Source of the DNA: a virus
DNA length: 59,724 bases
Virus record (IMG/VR): IMGVR_UViG_3300014913_000014
Location: 1 to 59,724 of that record
Strand: one strand, 5' to 3'
Shown: piece by piece, positions 45,092 through 53,374 of the stretch
How the letters are laid out: the number at the start of each line of letters is the position of its first letter
Position numbering within the stretch: the stretch's first letter is position 1
The notes under the pieces: model-generated
Told to the model about the DNA's origin: nothing
What the model saw: the letters and a program-made list of their open reading frames with translations, nothing else
The model's database searches: none
Made by a program: the position numbers and the translations under genes

Positions 45092-46981
45092 ATGATATTA
45101 ATAGAATCTAAAGAATCTTTAATTAACTTAACTACTAAAGTAGAATCAGTTAATACAATAGGATTAGATATAGAAGGTAGCGGACTTGATCCCTATACAT
45201 CCAAGATACTTTTGATTCAGATAGCTCTGCCAGAAGAAGTATATGTAATAAATGCCGGAAGAGTGGACAATGACGCTCTTCTTTCTCTTTTTCAATTGAT
45301 ACAAGACAGAAAAATTGTATGTGTTAGCCATAATTCCAAATATGAAATCAAGATGATATATCATAATTATGGCGTACTGCTTACCAATGTCTTTGATACA
45401 ATGATTGCTGAAACAATGCAATTTGCTGGTGTAGCCAGACCATATAATAATCTTGCTTTTGTTGCTTATAAATATCTTGGGCTTGATCTCAAAAAGGATG
45501 TACGTAAAGAATTTGAGGGCAAGAAAGATTTTGAATTTACTCAAGAACAGCTTGAATATGCGGCCAGAGATGCGGCTATACTTCTACCAATTTGTGAGGC
45601 TCAGAAAAAACTTTTGCAAAAGAATCAAAGTCCGCAAGTTTGGAATTTGGAAATGATGCTTTTACCCGTTGTAGCTCTGATGGAGTACCATGGCGTACTT
45701 CTTGATGCCGAGGCATGGGTTAAGTTAGCACGAGAATCAGAAGAAAAAGCGGCACACTATGCTATGACAATTAGTAATCATTTGGCTGAAAAATTTGATA
45801 TTATTGCTGGCAAGTATAAAAATGCACTAGAGGCAGCAACCAATTTATGTATGCCAGTAAAACAGATGCGTAAAGCAGAGAAACAAAGGCTAGAGGCTAT
45901 TACGGCTCCCGCTGAAATAGTCAACACGTTAGTGCCCATGATTAATCTCAATAGTAGTAAACAAGCATTACATGTGCTACAAAAACTGGGCGTAAAGACC
46001 AAAAGTTCTTCGCAAAAAGAACTACAGAAATTTAAAGGGCATGAATTTGTAGATATGCTTTTTGATTATAGAAAAGCTATAAAAGCAGGAACCGCTTTCG
46101 GAGAGGAATTTATTTCTGCTATTAATCCAGTCAGCGGACGTATTCATAGCGAATTCAATCAAATACGTGCAGCCACCGGACGTTTTGGTAGTAGTAATCC
46201 TAATCTTCAAAATATTATTGCACTGCTCAAGTATCGAAAATGTTTTCTGGCTAGAGATGGTTTCAAGATAGCCACTGCCGATTATTCTCAAATTGAGTTG
46301 CGTATCATGGCCGAGGTAAGCGGCGAACCACTTATGATTGATGCTTTCAAGAATGGCGACGACCTTCATAAATTGACCGCATCTATTATTTTTGAGACAC
46401 CATTAACGCGTGTTACGGCGGCACAGAGACGTCGGGCGAAAAATGTAAATTTTGCTGTGATTTACGGAACTACTGAATATGGTCTACGACGTAACTTTGG
46501 TTGGCCACTTGATGTCGGCAAAGGTTATTTGAAAAGATACTTTTCACAGTATGTTGTTTTGAAAAGTTTTATTAATGCCGTAGGAAGTAAGGTATTACAA
46601 CTAGGATATAGTAATACATTATATGGCAGAAAACGCTATTTTACCGTACCTTATAAGGTTACAAAACAAAATATCTACGAGATAAATAGAATAAAGCGGC
46701 AAGGAGTAAATCATATTATCCAGGGCACTTCTGCTGATATGATAAAACTTGCTATGGTAAAAATGTTCTATGAAAACCCATTTGATAAGGATTACACGCA
46801 TCCTGATAACTTTAGATTTTTGCTAACAGTACATGATGAAATTGCAATCGAATACAGAGAAGATTTAGAAGACGAAGTAGAGGCATTTATTGGTGCTAAA
46901 ATGACAGAAGCAGCTGCACCATTTCTAAAACAAGTACCAGTAGAATTTAAGATCAAAAAGGAATATTATTGGAGTAAATAA
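45092..46981 (+). CDS. polA: DNA polymerase, family A, with 3'-5' exonuclease
   Basis: A 629-residue replicative polymerase. Exonuclease acids: D26 and E28 in LDIEGSGLD, N81 region SHNSKYE, and Y156-x3-D160. Polymerase motifs: ATGRFGSSNPNLQNI (361-375), motif A DYSQIELR (D397), motif B RRRAKNVNFAVIYG with K450 and F454, motif C HDE (581-583). F454 at the site of E. coli F762 predicts poor use of dideoxynucleotides. There is no 5' nuclease domain. GGAGGAG lies about 10 bases upstream of the ATG. RecA starts at its stop (TAATG). Confidence 0.95.
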   Translation: MILIESKESLINLTTKVESVNTIGLDIEGSGLDPYTSKILLIQIALPEEVYVINAGRVDNDALLSLFQLIQDRKIVCVSHNSKYEIKMIYHNYGVLLTNVFDTMIAETMQFAGVARPYNNLAFVAYKYLGLDLKKDVRKEFEGKKDFEFTQEQLEYAARDAAILLPICEAQKKLLQKNQSPQVWNLEMMLLPVVALMEYHGVLLDAEAWVKLARESEEKAAHYAMTISNHLAEKFDIIAGKYKNALEAATNLCMPVKQMRKAEKQRLEAITAPAEIVNTLVPMINLNSSKQALHVLQKLGVKTKSSSQKELQKFKGHEFVDMLFDYRKAIKAGTAFGEEFISAINPVSGRIHSEFNQIRAATGRFGSSNPNLQNIIALLKYRKCFLARDGFKIATADYSQIELRIMAEVSGEPLMIDAFKNGDDLHKLTASIIFETPLTRVTAAQRRRAKNVNFAVIYGTTEYGLRRNFGWPLDVGKGYLKRYFSQYVVLKSFINAVGSKVLQLGYSNTLYGRKRYFTVPYKVTKQNIYEINRIKRQGVNHIIQGTSADMIKLAMVKMFYENPFDKDYTHPDNFRFLLTVHDEIAIEYREDLEDEVEAFIGAKMTEAAAPFLKQVPVEFKIKKEYYWSK

Positions 46982-48024
46982 TGGTCAAAAAGAAAGAAAT
47001 CAGTTTCTTAGATGAAATTTTGGACAGATACGGTGAGGAAGTAGCAATACGAAAATACAAAAAGGGCATACCAGCCATTTCTACGGGCTCTTTGGGAATT
47101 GATGTATCTACTGGTATTGGTGGTATACCAAAGGGGCGCTTCACGGAAATTTATGGTGCAGATGGCAGCGGCAAGACCACATTATTATTAAATATTGCTA
47201 AACAAGCATTATTAGCTGGAGAACGTGTAGCATTTATTGATACAGAAAATAGTCTTGATTATGCCTATGCTCACGATATCATTGGAGATTTTGATAGTGA
47301 CAGCCTTATTATTATTCAACCAGAAAGTGCGGAAGATTCTTTTGAAATTGCACTGAGTGCTATAGATCATGACTATGGAGTTATATTATTTGATTCAGTG
47401 GCAGCACTATCACCAGAAAAAGAGCTTGAAAATAGAATGGATAAGGCACAGGTTGCTTTGGCACCGCGTCTTACGTCAAAGTTCTTGAGAAAGGTTGCCT
47501 TTAAGGTTCGTCAAAAAGAGGTTGCATTTGTATTCACAAATCAAGTTCGTGCTAACATGGGCAGTTATGTTGGTGGGTGGACAACGCCTGCTGGTTATGC
47601 CCTGAAACATTATGTCTCACTTAAAATTTTTCTACAACGTAGTGATGAAATCAAAGATGGTGAAGATGTAATAGGGCACTTTATAAAATTTACTATCAAG
47701 AAGAATAAAGTTGGTAAACCATATAGACAGGCTACTACAAATATTATTTGGGGTAAGGGAATTGATTTTTATAGAGATGTACTTTCATTTGGAACATTGC
47801 TGGGCGTGATAAAAAATCGGGGGTCTTACTTTGGTTTTGAAGAAGAAACCATTGGAAATAAGCCCGGTGCGGCTAACACAGCGATAGCGCTTAAAGAAGA
47901 TAAAGAGCTACTTGACAAGATTGTAGAAATGTGTTATAATGTAGCCGGTTCTAAAAGATATCAGAAGGAGGAACAAAAAAGTGTCGAAAAAGAAAATGGT
48001 GACGGGAAAAATGACAGTGGTTGA
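46981..48024 (+). CDS. recA: RecA-like recombinase
   Basis: A 347-residue strand-exchange ATPase. GADGSGKT (59-66) is Walker A, VILFDSVAAL (about 135) is Walker B, TNQVRANMGSYVGG (about 181) is the DNA-binding loop 2 region and KNKVGKP is the typical following turn. It starts by a one-base overlap with the polymerase and would act in recombination-dependent replication and repair. A promoter for the next gene lies within its 3' end. Confidence 0.92.
   Translation: MVKKKEISFLDEILDRYGEEVAIRKYKKGIPAISTGSLGIDVSTGIGGIPKGRFTEIYGADGSGKTTLLLNIAKQALLAGERVAFIDTENSLDYAYAHDIIGDFDSDSLIIIQPESAEDSFEIALSAIDHDYGVILFDSVAALSPEKELENRMDKAQVALAPRLTSKFLRKVAFKVRQKEVAFVFTNQVRANMGSYVGGWTTPAGYALKHYVSLKIFLQRSDEIKDGEDVIGHFIKFTIKKNKVGKPYRQATTNIIWGKGIDFYRDVLSFGTLLGVIKNRGSYFGFEEETIGNKPGAANTAIALKEDKELLDKIVEMCYNVAGSKRYQKEEQKSVEKENGDGKNDSG
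47912..47940 (+). promoter_or_regulatory. internal promoter in the 3' end of recA
   Basis: TTGACA (47912-47917), 17 bp, TATAAT (47935-47940), inside the recA coding sequence and 40 bases upstream of the GTG start at 47981. It would raise expression of the small genes and ssb. Confidence 0.8.
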
Positions 48025-48277
48025 GAATGACAATGAAGCTGTTGCTACCTTTGATATGGATGAAGCAGGTAATCTTGTAGTGGGCGCAGACCTCAGCAAA
48101 TTTATTGAAAGCATGAAAATTGATGAGATCGTTGCTCAGCCTATAATTGATAGATATAATAGCATGTTTGGTAAATTAATCTTAAATAAAGGCACATTTT
48201 CAGCCTATGAGCAAGCATTCTTTGATCTATTCATCTATGCACTTGCACTCAAGGTAAAATATGAGGGAGAACTATGA
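47981..48277 (+). CDS. hypothetical replication-block protein (98 aa)
   Basis: A 98-residue protein from a GTG with AGGAGG about 9 bases upstream; it overlaps recA by 44 bases in another frame. Basic start (MSKKKMVTGK), then acidic, then a helical C-terminus. No family recognised. Likely expressed from the promoter at 47912. Confidence 0.65.
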   Translation: MSKKKMVTGKMTVVENDNEAVATFDMDEAGNLVVGADLSKFIESMKIDEIVAQPIIDRYNSMFGKLILNKGTFSAYEQAFFDLFIYALALKVKYEGEL

Positions 48278-48570
48278 AAAGGGAAATTGGAACGGAAAGA
48301 CTTTATTCTTTGGGCGACTTCAAGAACATCAAGTTCATGGATATTATTGTCGAAGTTCCACAAGAACTTGCATTAAATGATGACCTAGTGAATGAAGTCA
48401 AATTCCTTCAACTAGTTAGCATTGAATTGGCGTTTCGACGCTACATGAGACTGATGGAGGAGGTTCCCTTGGCTTGGGGTCAAAAATCAATTGAGGCACT
48501 AGAAAAGATTCGCCAAGATACTATTAACTCCATTACGTCATTACTAAAAAACGGAGACACGGAGGCTTAA
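48274..48570 (+). CDS. hypothetical protein (98 aa)
   Basis: A 98-residue mainly helical protein (MDIIVEVPQELALNDDLVNE), overlapping the previous gene by ATGA and followed within one base by ssb. No family recognised; position suggests a replication accessory role. Confidence 0.6.
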   Translation: MKREIGTERLYSLGDFKNIKFMDIIVEVPQELALNDDLVNEVKFLQLVSIELAFRRYMRLMEEVPLAWGQKSIEALEKIRQDTINSITSLLKNGDTEA

Positions 48571-48571
48571 T

Positions 48572-49369
48572 ATGCCATTTGCAGAAATTCCAGAGTTTGA
48601 ATCTTCATTCAAACCAACAGAATATGTAAAACTTATTTCAGGTGTACCACTAACTATCAGAGTTCTTGATAAAAAGGCAGTCCATCTTGAAAAGCACTAT
48701 ATTCCGGCAAGTAAAATCAGTGTGCTTTGCTTGGGTGAGGATATCTGTCCAATTTGTCAGAATAATCAAAAATTGATGCGAGAAAATCCTGACGTGTCAC
48801 CACGACAAATTCGTGGCTTTTTGGCACGTCAAAATCGTTACATGGTGAATGTCTTGAATCGTACCGTTGTAAAGGTAGCACCTAGCGGAAATATTACTTA
48901 TCCAATTCAAGGCCAATTTCCGGCCAACGACCCACAGACTGGAGAATTACTTGTTAATATTGAGGCTAAGCCTCTTAACAAAGTACAGGTTCTAGAACGT
49001 GGGCCGACACTTTTTTCGCAGTTAAACGCAATTAATGATGCCGTTGTTGATCCAGAAACCGGTAATCCAATTGGTCTGTGGAATTATGATATTGTAATCA
49101 CCGCTACTGGTAGTGGTCGTAAAATGACCACCAATGTCATTCCTTATCCAAATAAGAATGACGAAGTGAATGTACCAGACGAAGAGAAATTTGCTCTCGA
49201 AACTTTGGGCATTCGACTATCTCCAGAGGAAATGCTGAAAGCCCTTCAAGGAGTTTCGTTGAGAGATATCTTTGAAGCTCGAAGGGCCATGGATGACACT
49301 CTTGCTGCTGCTGAAACAGCAGTTAGTGAGGATGTTCAACGAAAACTTGATGAGCTATTTCCTCAGTAA
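48572..49369 (+). CDS. single-stranded DNA-binding protein, gp32-like
   Basis: A 265-residue protein with a zinc site H42, C53, C59, C62 (in LCLGEDICPICQ) like that of T4 gp32, a beta-barrel middle (MVNVLNRTVVKVAPSGN) and an acidic helical tail ending in KLDELFPQ. It would coat single-stranded DNA during replication. GGAG precedes the ATG and a strong terminator follows the stop, in line with high expression. Confidence 0.75.
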   Translation: MPFAEIPEFESSFKPTEYVKLISGVPLTIRVLDKKAVHLEKHYIPASKISVLCLGEDICPICQNNQKLMRENPDVSPRQIRGFLARQNRYMVNVLNRTVVKVAPSGNITYPIQGQFPANDPQTGELLVNIEAKPLNKVQVLERGPTLFSQLNAINDAVVDPETGNPIGLWNYDIVITATGSGRKMTTNVIPYPNKNDEVNVPDEEKFALETLGIRLSPEEMLKALQGVSLRDIFEARRAMDDTLAAAETAVSEDVQRKLDELFPQ

Positions 49370-49372
49370 AAT

Positions 49373-49394
49373 GTAGGGGGTTTCGGCCCCCTAC
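49373..49394 (+). terminator. strong terminator hairpin after ssb
   Basis: GTAGGGGG (49373-49380) pairs perfectly with CCCCCTAC (49387-49394) round the loop TTTCGG. No long T run follows, so it may also act as the 5' boundary of the tRNA-like RNA that starts at 49400. Confidence 0.7.
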
Positions 49395-49399
49395 TATCA

Positions 49400-49482
49400 T
49401 GGATGGGTGGGCATGGTTGCCCCTTGATACTATAGTTCGTTGCTAGTGTCGAGTAGCTGAGGTTCGATTCCTCACCATCCGC
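49400..49482 (+). ncRNA. tRNA-like RNA with elongated anticodon-like arm
   Basis: TGGATGG (49400-49406) pairs with CCATCCG (49475-49481) as an acceptor-like stem; GGGC/GCCC (49409-49412, 49419-49422) is a D-like arm; TGAGG-TTCGATT-CCTCA (49458-49474) is a perfect T arm. The arm in place of the anticodon is CTTGATACTA/TAGTGTCGAG, 10 bp with an 11-nt loop (49433-49443), instead of 5 bp and 7 nt. It is therefore not a standard tRNA. It could be a decayed tRNA, a tRNA mimic or a decoy. It lies in the 150-base gap between ssb and the helicase gene. Confidence 0.6.
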
Positions 49483-49502
49483 TTAGCCTTATGGCTAAAT
49501 TT
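49483..49502 (+). terminator. hairpin after the tRNA-like RNA
   Basis: TTAGCC (49483-49488) pairs with GGCTAA (49493-49498), with loop TTAT and a following ATTT. It begins one base after the tRNA-like RNA and may end that transcript. Confidence 0.5.
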
Positions 49503-49520
49503 ATAAAGTTGGGGTAAAAC

Positions 49521-50855
49521 ATGGAAGAACTCTTTAACAGTGGCGTTGAAGAAGCAGTTTTGGGTTTATTGTTGACAGATGGATATATAATATATGATAT
49601 AAAAAACAAACTCAGTCCACGTAGATTTAGTGTACGGCACAATGAGATTATTTATCGGGCCATAGAAAGTTTGGCCGATGGACGAATTGAGCCAAATTTT
49701 GCGCTTGTGAAAATGAAGCTGGAAGATACTAATTTATTAGACGAGGCTGGTGGTGTAAAATATCTTGAATATCTTTGTCAGCACCATGAAAATGTAAAGA
49801 ATATTCATGAGTACGTAAGAAGATTGAATGATGATTATAAAATTAGAAGTCTTCTTTCAATTAATGCAAAAATTCCTCATTATCTCAAGAAGAATAAGGG
49901 CGCAGTAAATGAAGTAATATCTCAACTTGATAAAGAATTGGATGATCTTATTATGGAAATAGATCGTCCAGATGTTGTGCTACTTAGCGACGCAGTTGAT
50001 GAAACATTTGAACTTATTCTAAGAAAAAAAGATGAGCCTGGAATTGATGGCATGTCCACTGGTTTCACAGACATTGATCATATGACAGGGGGTTTTCTTA
50101 GCGGTGAAATATGGTATATTGGAGCCAGACCATCACACGGAAAATCAGCGTGGTTGATAAAAGTGGCATTAAATGTTGCAAAGAAAGGAAACCCTGTTCT
50201 TCTATTCAATCGTGAAATGAGTCTTAGAAGTATACAACAGCGTATGTTTGCAATAGTTAGCGGCGTTCCTCTTGAAAAGATACGCAGTGGTAATGGTCTT
50301 ACAGAACAGGATATCAAGAAATTAGAAGCTGCAAAAGCAGAACTGAAGGAACTTCCGATTCATATTGATAGTAATTTTCAAGGCGACATTGATTATATCA
50401 TAGCCACAATAAGAAAATACCACCAGCTTTATGGTATTAAGTTGGTTGGAGTAGACTACATCGGTATTGTAGTTGAACGTACTGCTGGCGAAGCAACTCA
50501 TCTTTTGGGCGCTGCATCTAGAAAATTGAAGTTACTTTCCAATGAGCTTGGTATTACAACAATTATTCTTTCACAAATGAATAGACAGTGTGAGTTGCGA
50601 GAGAATAAAAGACCGCTTATGGCCGATTTGAGACAGAGCGGCAATCTCGAAGAGGATGCAGATATTATGGTAGCGCTGTATCGAGAAGCTGTTTATAATA
50701 ATAACCACCCTGATAGGGATGTATTGGAATTTATTATACGAAAAGCTAGAAATGGCCCTATTGGGCAAATAAATTTGAAATTTGAAGATGAGACTGTGAA
50801 TATAATAAATCAAGATTTAAGTGATCTATGGAAAGATAAAAAAGGTTTTATTTGA
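49521..50855 (+). CDS. dnaB: replicative DNA helicase, DnaB-like
   Basis: A 444-residue hexameric helicase. The N-terminal helical collar has EEAVLGLLLTDG and the primase-contact region; Walker A is GARPSHGKSA (201-210); Walker B is KLVGVDYIGIV (about 310); SGNLEEDADIMVALYR (about 375) is the conserved arginine-finger region. No separate primase is seen, so host primase or another factor may be used. GGGGTAAAAC precedes the ATG. The next gene starts at its stop (TGATG). Confidence 0.93.
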   Translation: MEELFNSGVEEAVLGLLLTDGYIIYDIKNKLSPRRFSVRHNEIIYRAIESLADGRIEPNFALVKMKLEDTNLLDEAGGVKYLEYLCQHHENVKNIHEYVRRLNDDYKIRSLLSINAKIPHYLKKNKGAVNEVISQLDKELDDLIMEIDRPDVVLLSDAVDETFELILRKKDEPGIDGMSTGFTDIDHMTGGFLSGEIWYIGARPSHGKSAWLIKVALNVAKKGNPVLLFNREMSLRSIQQRMFAIVSGVPLEKIRSGNGLTEQDIKKLEAAKAELKELPIHIDSNFQGDIDYIIATIRKYHQLYGIKLVGVDYIGIVVERTAGEATHLLGAASRKLKLLSNELGITTIILSQMNRQCELRENKRPLMADLRQSGNLEEDADIMVALYREAVYNNNHPDRDVLEFIIRKARNGPIGQINLKFEDETVNIINQDLSDLWKDKKGFI

Positions 50856-51292
50856 TGGGTAATCCACAGAAAGAAAAGGGCTCACGATGGGAACGGGATG
50901 CTTGTAAATTATTAAATGAAGATTTTCCAGGCACATGGAAAAGAATCGCTCTGTCTGGTGCCATTGGCACGCAATTAGATATTCCCATGCTGAGGCCAGA
51001 CGCTATTGGAAAATATGCCCACCTATCTAGAAAATTTGTTGGTGAGGCAAAAGTCGGTTATGGCGGTAAATCAATGACCATTAAGAAAGATTGGTTTGAT
51101 GGTATTGATGAAATAGCTGAAGAAAATTATGCATTGCCAGTTGTTCTTCTGAAGTTTGAAAAAGCACGTACCGGCGTACGACATATTATATGTTTAAGTT
51201 TTGAAACTTGGAATGAACTTATGCGAGAAATGGCAGACATGTATCATGAATTACTGTTGGCTTATGAGAGATTAAATGGACACGACAAATGA
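50855..51292 (+). CDS. PD-(D/E)XK nuclease, Holliday-junction-resolvase-like
   Basis: A 145-residue protein with KGSRWERDACKLLNEDFP (E in the first helix), TQLDIPML (catalytic D) and FVGEAKVGYGG (E-x-K). This is the pattern of small resolvase-type or VRR-like nucleases that resolve branched DNA. ATG 50855 is used since it overlaps the helicase stop; a TTG at 50852 is less likely. Confidence 0.75.
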   Translation: MGNPQKEKGSRWERDACKLLNEDFPGTWKRIALSGAIGTQLDIPMLRPDAIGKYAHLSRKFVGEAKVGYGGKSMTIKKDWFDGIDEIAEENYALPVVLLKFEKARTGVRHIICLSFETWNELMREMADMYHELLLAYERLNGHDK

Positions 51293-51725
51293 CATACGCT
51301 CTATTCTATTAAAAGAATGGCATAAATTAAAAGATACTACTGGAGAAGATGTATCATTATGGGACGTTTTCATTTCACTGATAAAAGATAAAGTTCCGGT
51401 GTACTTGGTAACTTTAAAAGCCGATATTTTTATTCTAAAATATATTGCTAGCGGTCTGTCAATAAATACAATTTTTCAAAGAACAGGTATCCCTAGCAAG
51501 GCCATCCGAAAGGTCGCCTTTACATGGGGTTTGACGCCCCTTGAAGAAACACTTGACTTTAATCCTCTTTTGGTGTATAATACGGGCATGAGTCCAGAAT
51601 CGCTCAAGGCACACATGGATGAGATTTTACCTAGACCAATAAGTTTAGAGCTTTGTGAAATTGCTATAAACAATATTGAACGATATTTTGAACTGGACAG
51701 GATATTAAGGGAGGAAGACATATGA
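51276..51725 (+). CDS. hypothetical protein with HTH-like segment (149 aa)
   Basis: A 149-residue helical protein. ASGLSINTIFQRTGIPSKAI (about residues 58-77) reads as a helix-turn-helix. It overlaps the nuclease gene by 17 bases and holds an internal promoter at 51553. Might be a regulator or a helicase-loading partner; not known. Confidence 0.55.
   Translation: MDTTNDIRSILLKEWHKLKDTTGEDVSLWDVFISLIKDKVPVYLVTLKADIFILKYIASGLSINTIFQRTGIPSKAIRKVAFTWGLTPLEETLDFNPLLVYNTGMSPESLKAHMDEILPRPISLELCEIAINNIERYFELDRILREEDI
51553..51581 (+). promoter_or_regulatory. internal promoter before the coiled-coil gene
   Basis: TTGACT (51553-51558), 17 bp, TATAAT (51576-51581), TG one base before the -10. It lies inside the HTH-like gene, about 140 bases upstream of the gene at 51722. 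Confidence 0.65.
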
Positions 51726-52099
51726 ACATCGAGGACCTTCCCGATTTTGATGAGTTAGCTAATTTAACTACAGAAATCGGGGGGCTGAAAACCCAGATCA
51801 TGCTAGACAAGGTCGCTTTAGAGCGACTGGAGGCCGAGATCACTGAGAAAGTCACATCTTTACCTCAATACCATATTGGTGGTAAACCACCCAGCATGGC
51901 ATATATAAAATCACACTATCATGTACTCGGTTGCGATGAAGAAACAGCCCAAGAATTGGCAGAAATCAAGGGCATTTTAGCTGAGAATGAGGGCAAGCTA
52001 AAAGAGAAAGAGTTGCTGTTTCAAGTATATCGAGATATGATTGATGTTTGGAGAACGGAGAGTGCTAATAAACGCGGAGCATTCTTTGAGGGTTCTTGA
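51722..52099 (+). CDS. coiled-coil protein (125 aa)
   Basis: A 125-residue protein with two charged heptad-rich stretches (about residues 15-45 and 75-105) flanking a short YHIGGKPPSMAYIKSHYHVL segment. Starts by an ATGA overlap and ends in TGATG overlap with the RecB-like nuclease, which may be its partner. No family recognised. Confidence 0.6.
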   Translation: MNIEDLPDFDELANLTTEIGGLKTQIMLDKVALERLEAEITEKVTSLPQYHIGGKPPSMAYIKSHYHVLGCDEETAQELAEIKGILAENEGKLKEKELLFQVYRDMIDVWRTESANKRGAFFEGS

Positions 52100-52809
52100 T
52101 GAAACGTCTTAGTGCGACTAGTATTGGTGACTTTTTAGAATGCCCTCAACGATTTTGGTACAGGACACATCATCCTGAGGCGGCCAAATTATCAGATCAT
52201 GTAATATTTGGTGGTATAGTACACGAGGCCATAGAGAAATTTGACAATTTTGATGATGCTCTTGCTTGGGCACTGAAAGAATGGGAACTTCGTAGTCAGG
52301 ATGGTAATTTTATGCCTGACAAGCAAGTAAAGAAACCTCCCAAAAGCTTTAAGCGCATGTTAGAAAATTACTATAAACAAATAGAACCAATGATAAATGG
52401 CGGCGAAAAGGAAATGTTCTTTTCGTTTCCGTGGAATGGTAGAACAGAAGAGATAAAAATAATTGGTAAGATGGACCGTGTTACTGATACTGCTGTCTAT
52501 GACTGGAAAACTAGTGGTAGAAAGCCATCCAAGTATCAATTACACAGCATTCAATTTTATATATATGCATGGGCGTATAGAAATATTTATGGCAGAGATG
52601 CCGAAGTTTATTATGGATATCTTAATGGCGGCGATCTAATTCGAATTGATATTAAGCCAGCATTAGTAGATAATGTTACTGAGACTATTGAATATGTAAT
52701 TGAGAACATGGATAAAAAGCCCATTAGAATTTGCGGATATCAGTGTAGTAATTGTTTCTATAGAGAAATTTGCTTTGCTCAATTAGAAGGAGCTTGGACA
52801 CAGTTTTAA
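52099..52809 (+). CDS. Cas4/RecB-like exonuclease with Fe-S cysteines
   Basis: A 236-residue PD-(D/E)XK nuclease of the Cas4/AddB type. GGIVHEAIE (H42), GKMDRV (D126), VYDWKTSG (D135, K137) and LHSIQFYIYAW (Q152 region) are the RecB motifs. C15 together with C216, C219 and C225 (C212 is also near) match the four-cysteine iron-sulfur cluster. It should degrade or trim DNA ends. ATG 52099 overlaps the previous stop. Confidence 0.9.
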   Translation: MKRLSATSIGDFLECPQRFWYRTHHPEAAKLSDHVIFGGIVHEAIEKFDNFDDALAWALKEWELRSQDGNFMPDKQVKKPPKSFKRMLENYYKQIEPMINGGEKEMFFSFPWNGRTEEIKIIGKMDRVTDTAVYDWKTSGRKPSKYQLHSIQFYIYAWAYRNIYGRDAEVYYGYLNGGDLIRIDIKPALVDNVTETIEYVIENMDKKPIRICGYQCSNCFYREICFAQLEGAWTQF

Positions 52810-53189
52810 TGAGTTGGATTATCGGAGAATACATCAGACAATTACCTTATATCAAGGAAAGGGCCGACGTTAACAGTGATTCATATAATAATGCTATAAT
52901 GATAGAGATGGTCATTGAAAAAATGGCAAAAGATGGCTTACTATCTGAGCAAGAAAGCAATATTATGTGGGCGGTTTCTGCTGGCTATAGCTATTCCGAA
53001 ATAGGACGATTACTTGGTTTACATCGTTTGACTGTTTCTCAGATATTTAAAACCGTTACAGATCGAATATCATATATTATAGGCGGGGAATTAACAGACG
53101 AGGCTTTTATTGAACGTATACAAGATATTGAGCCCCTAAATAAAGATGATATATCAATACGATTTAGAAAAGGAATATCTAAAGCATGA
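52809..53189 (+). CDS. sigma-factor region 4-like transcription regulator
   Basis: A 126-residue protein. LSEQESNIMWAVSAGYSYSE followed by IGRLLGLHRLTVSQIF (about residues 45-80) is a helix-turn-helix as in sigma region 4/ECF proteins, with recognition helix LHRLTVSQIFKTV. Region 2 is absent, so it is more probably a regulator than a full sigma factor. ATG 52809 overlaps the nuclease stop (TAATG). It is a candidate for switching on the late leftward genes, whose own promoter is not visible. Confidence 0.7.
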   Translation: MSWIIGEYIRQLPYIKERADVNSDSYNNAIMIEMVIEKMAKDGLLSEQESNIMWAVSAGYSYSEIGRLLGLHRLTVSQIFKTVTDRISYIIGGELTDEAFIERIQDIEPLNKDDISIRFRKGISKA

Positions 53190-53374
53190 TAAAAGCAAGA
53201 AGATGTTTTATGTGCAATACTCTTCTAAATAGTAAAGAGAGAGAAATTTGTTTTGACTGTGCGGTATTATTACTAAGGAGGTCTGATGACCGAAAAAGAA
53301 TTACGATGTATTCATCGCCACACGATAGAGACACATCCAAATTGTTTTCGAAAGGGCTTAATAAAAAGGGATGA
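53186..53374 (+). CDS. small zinc-knuckle protein (62 aa)
   Basis: A 62-residue basic protein with CFMC (residues 8-11) and CFDC (22-25), a likely treble-clef or zinc knuckle. It begins by ATGA overlap with the regulator. Its last 89 bases overlap the exonuclease gene in another frame. Confidence 0.55.
   Translation: MIKARRCFMCNTLLNSKEREICFDCAVLLLRRSDDRKRITMYSSPHDRDTSKLFSKGLNKKG

Noticed and set aside
49555-49590. TTGACA followed by TATAAT inside dnaB
   Set aside because: Spacing is only 8 bp, too short for a sigma-70 promoter.
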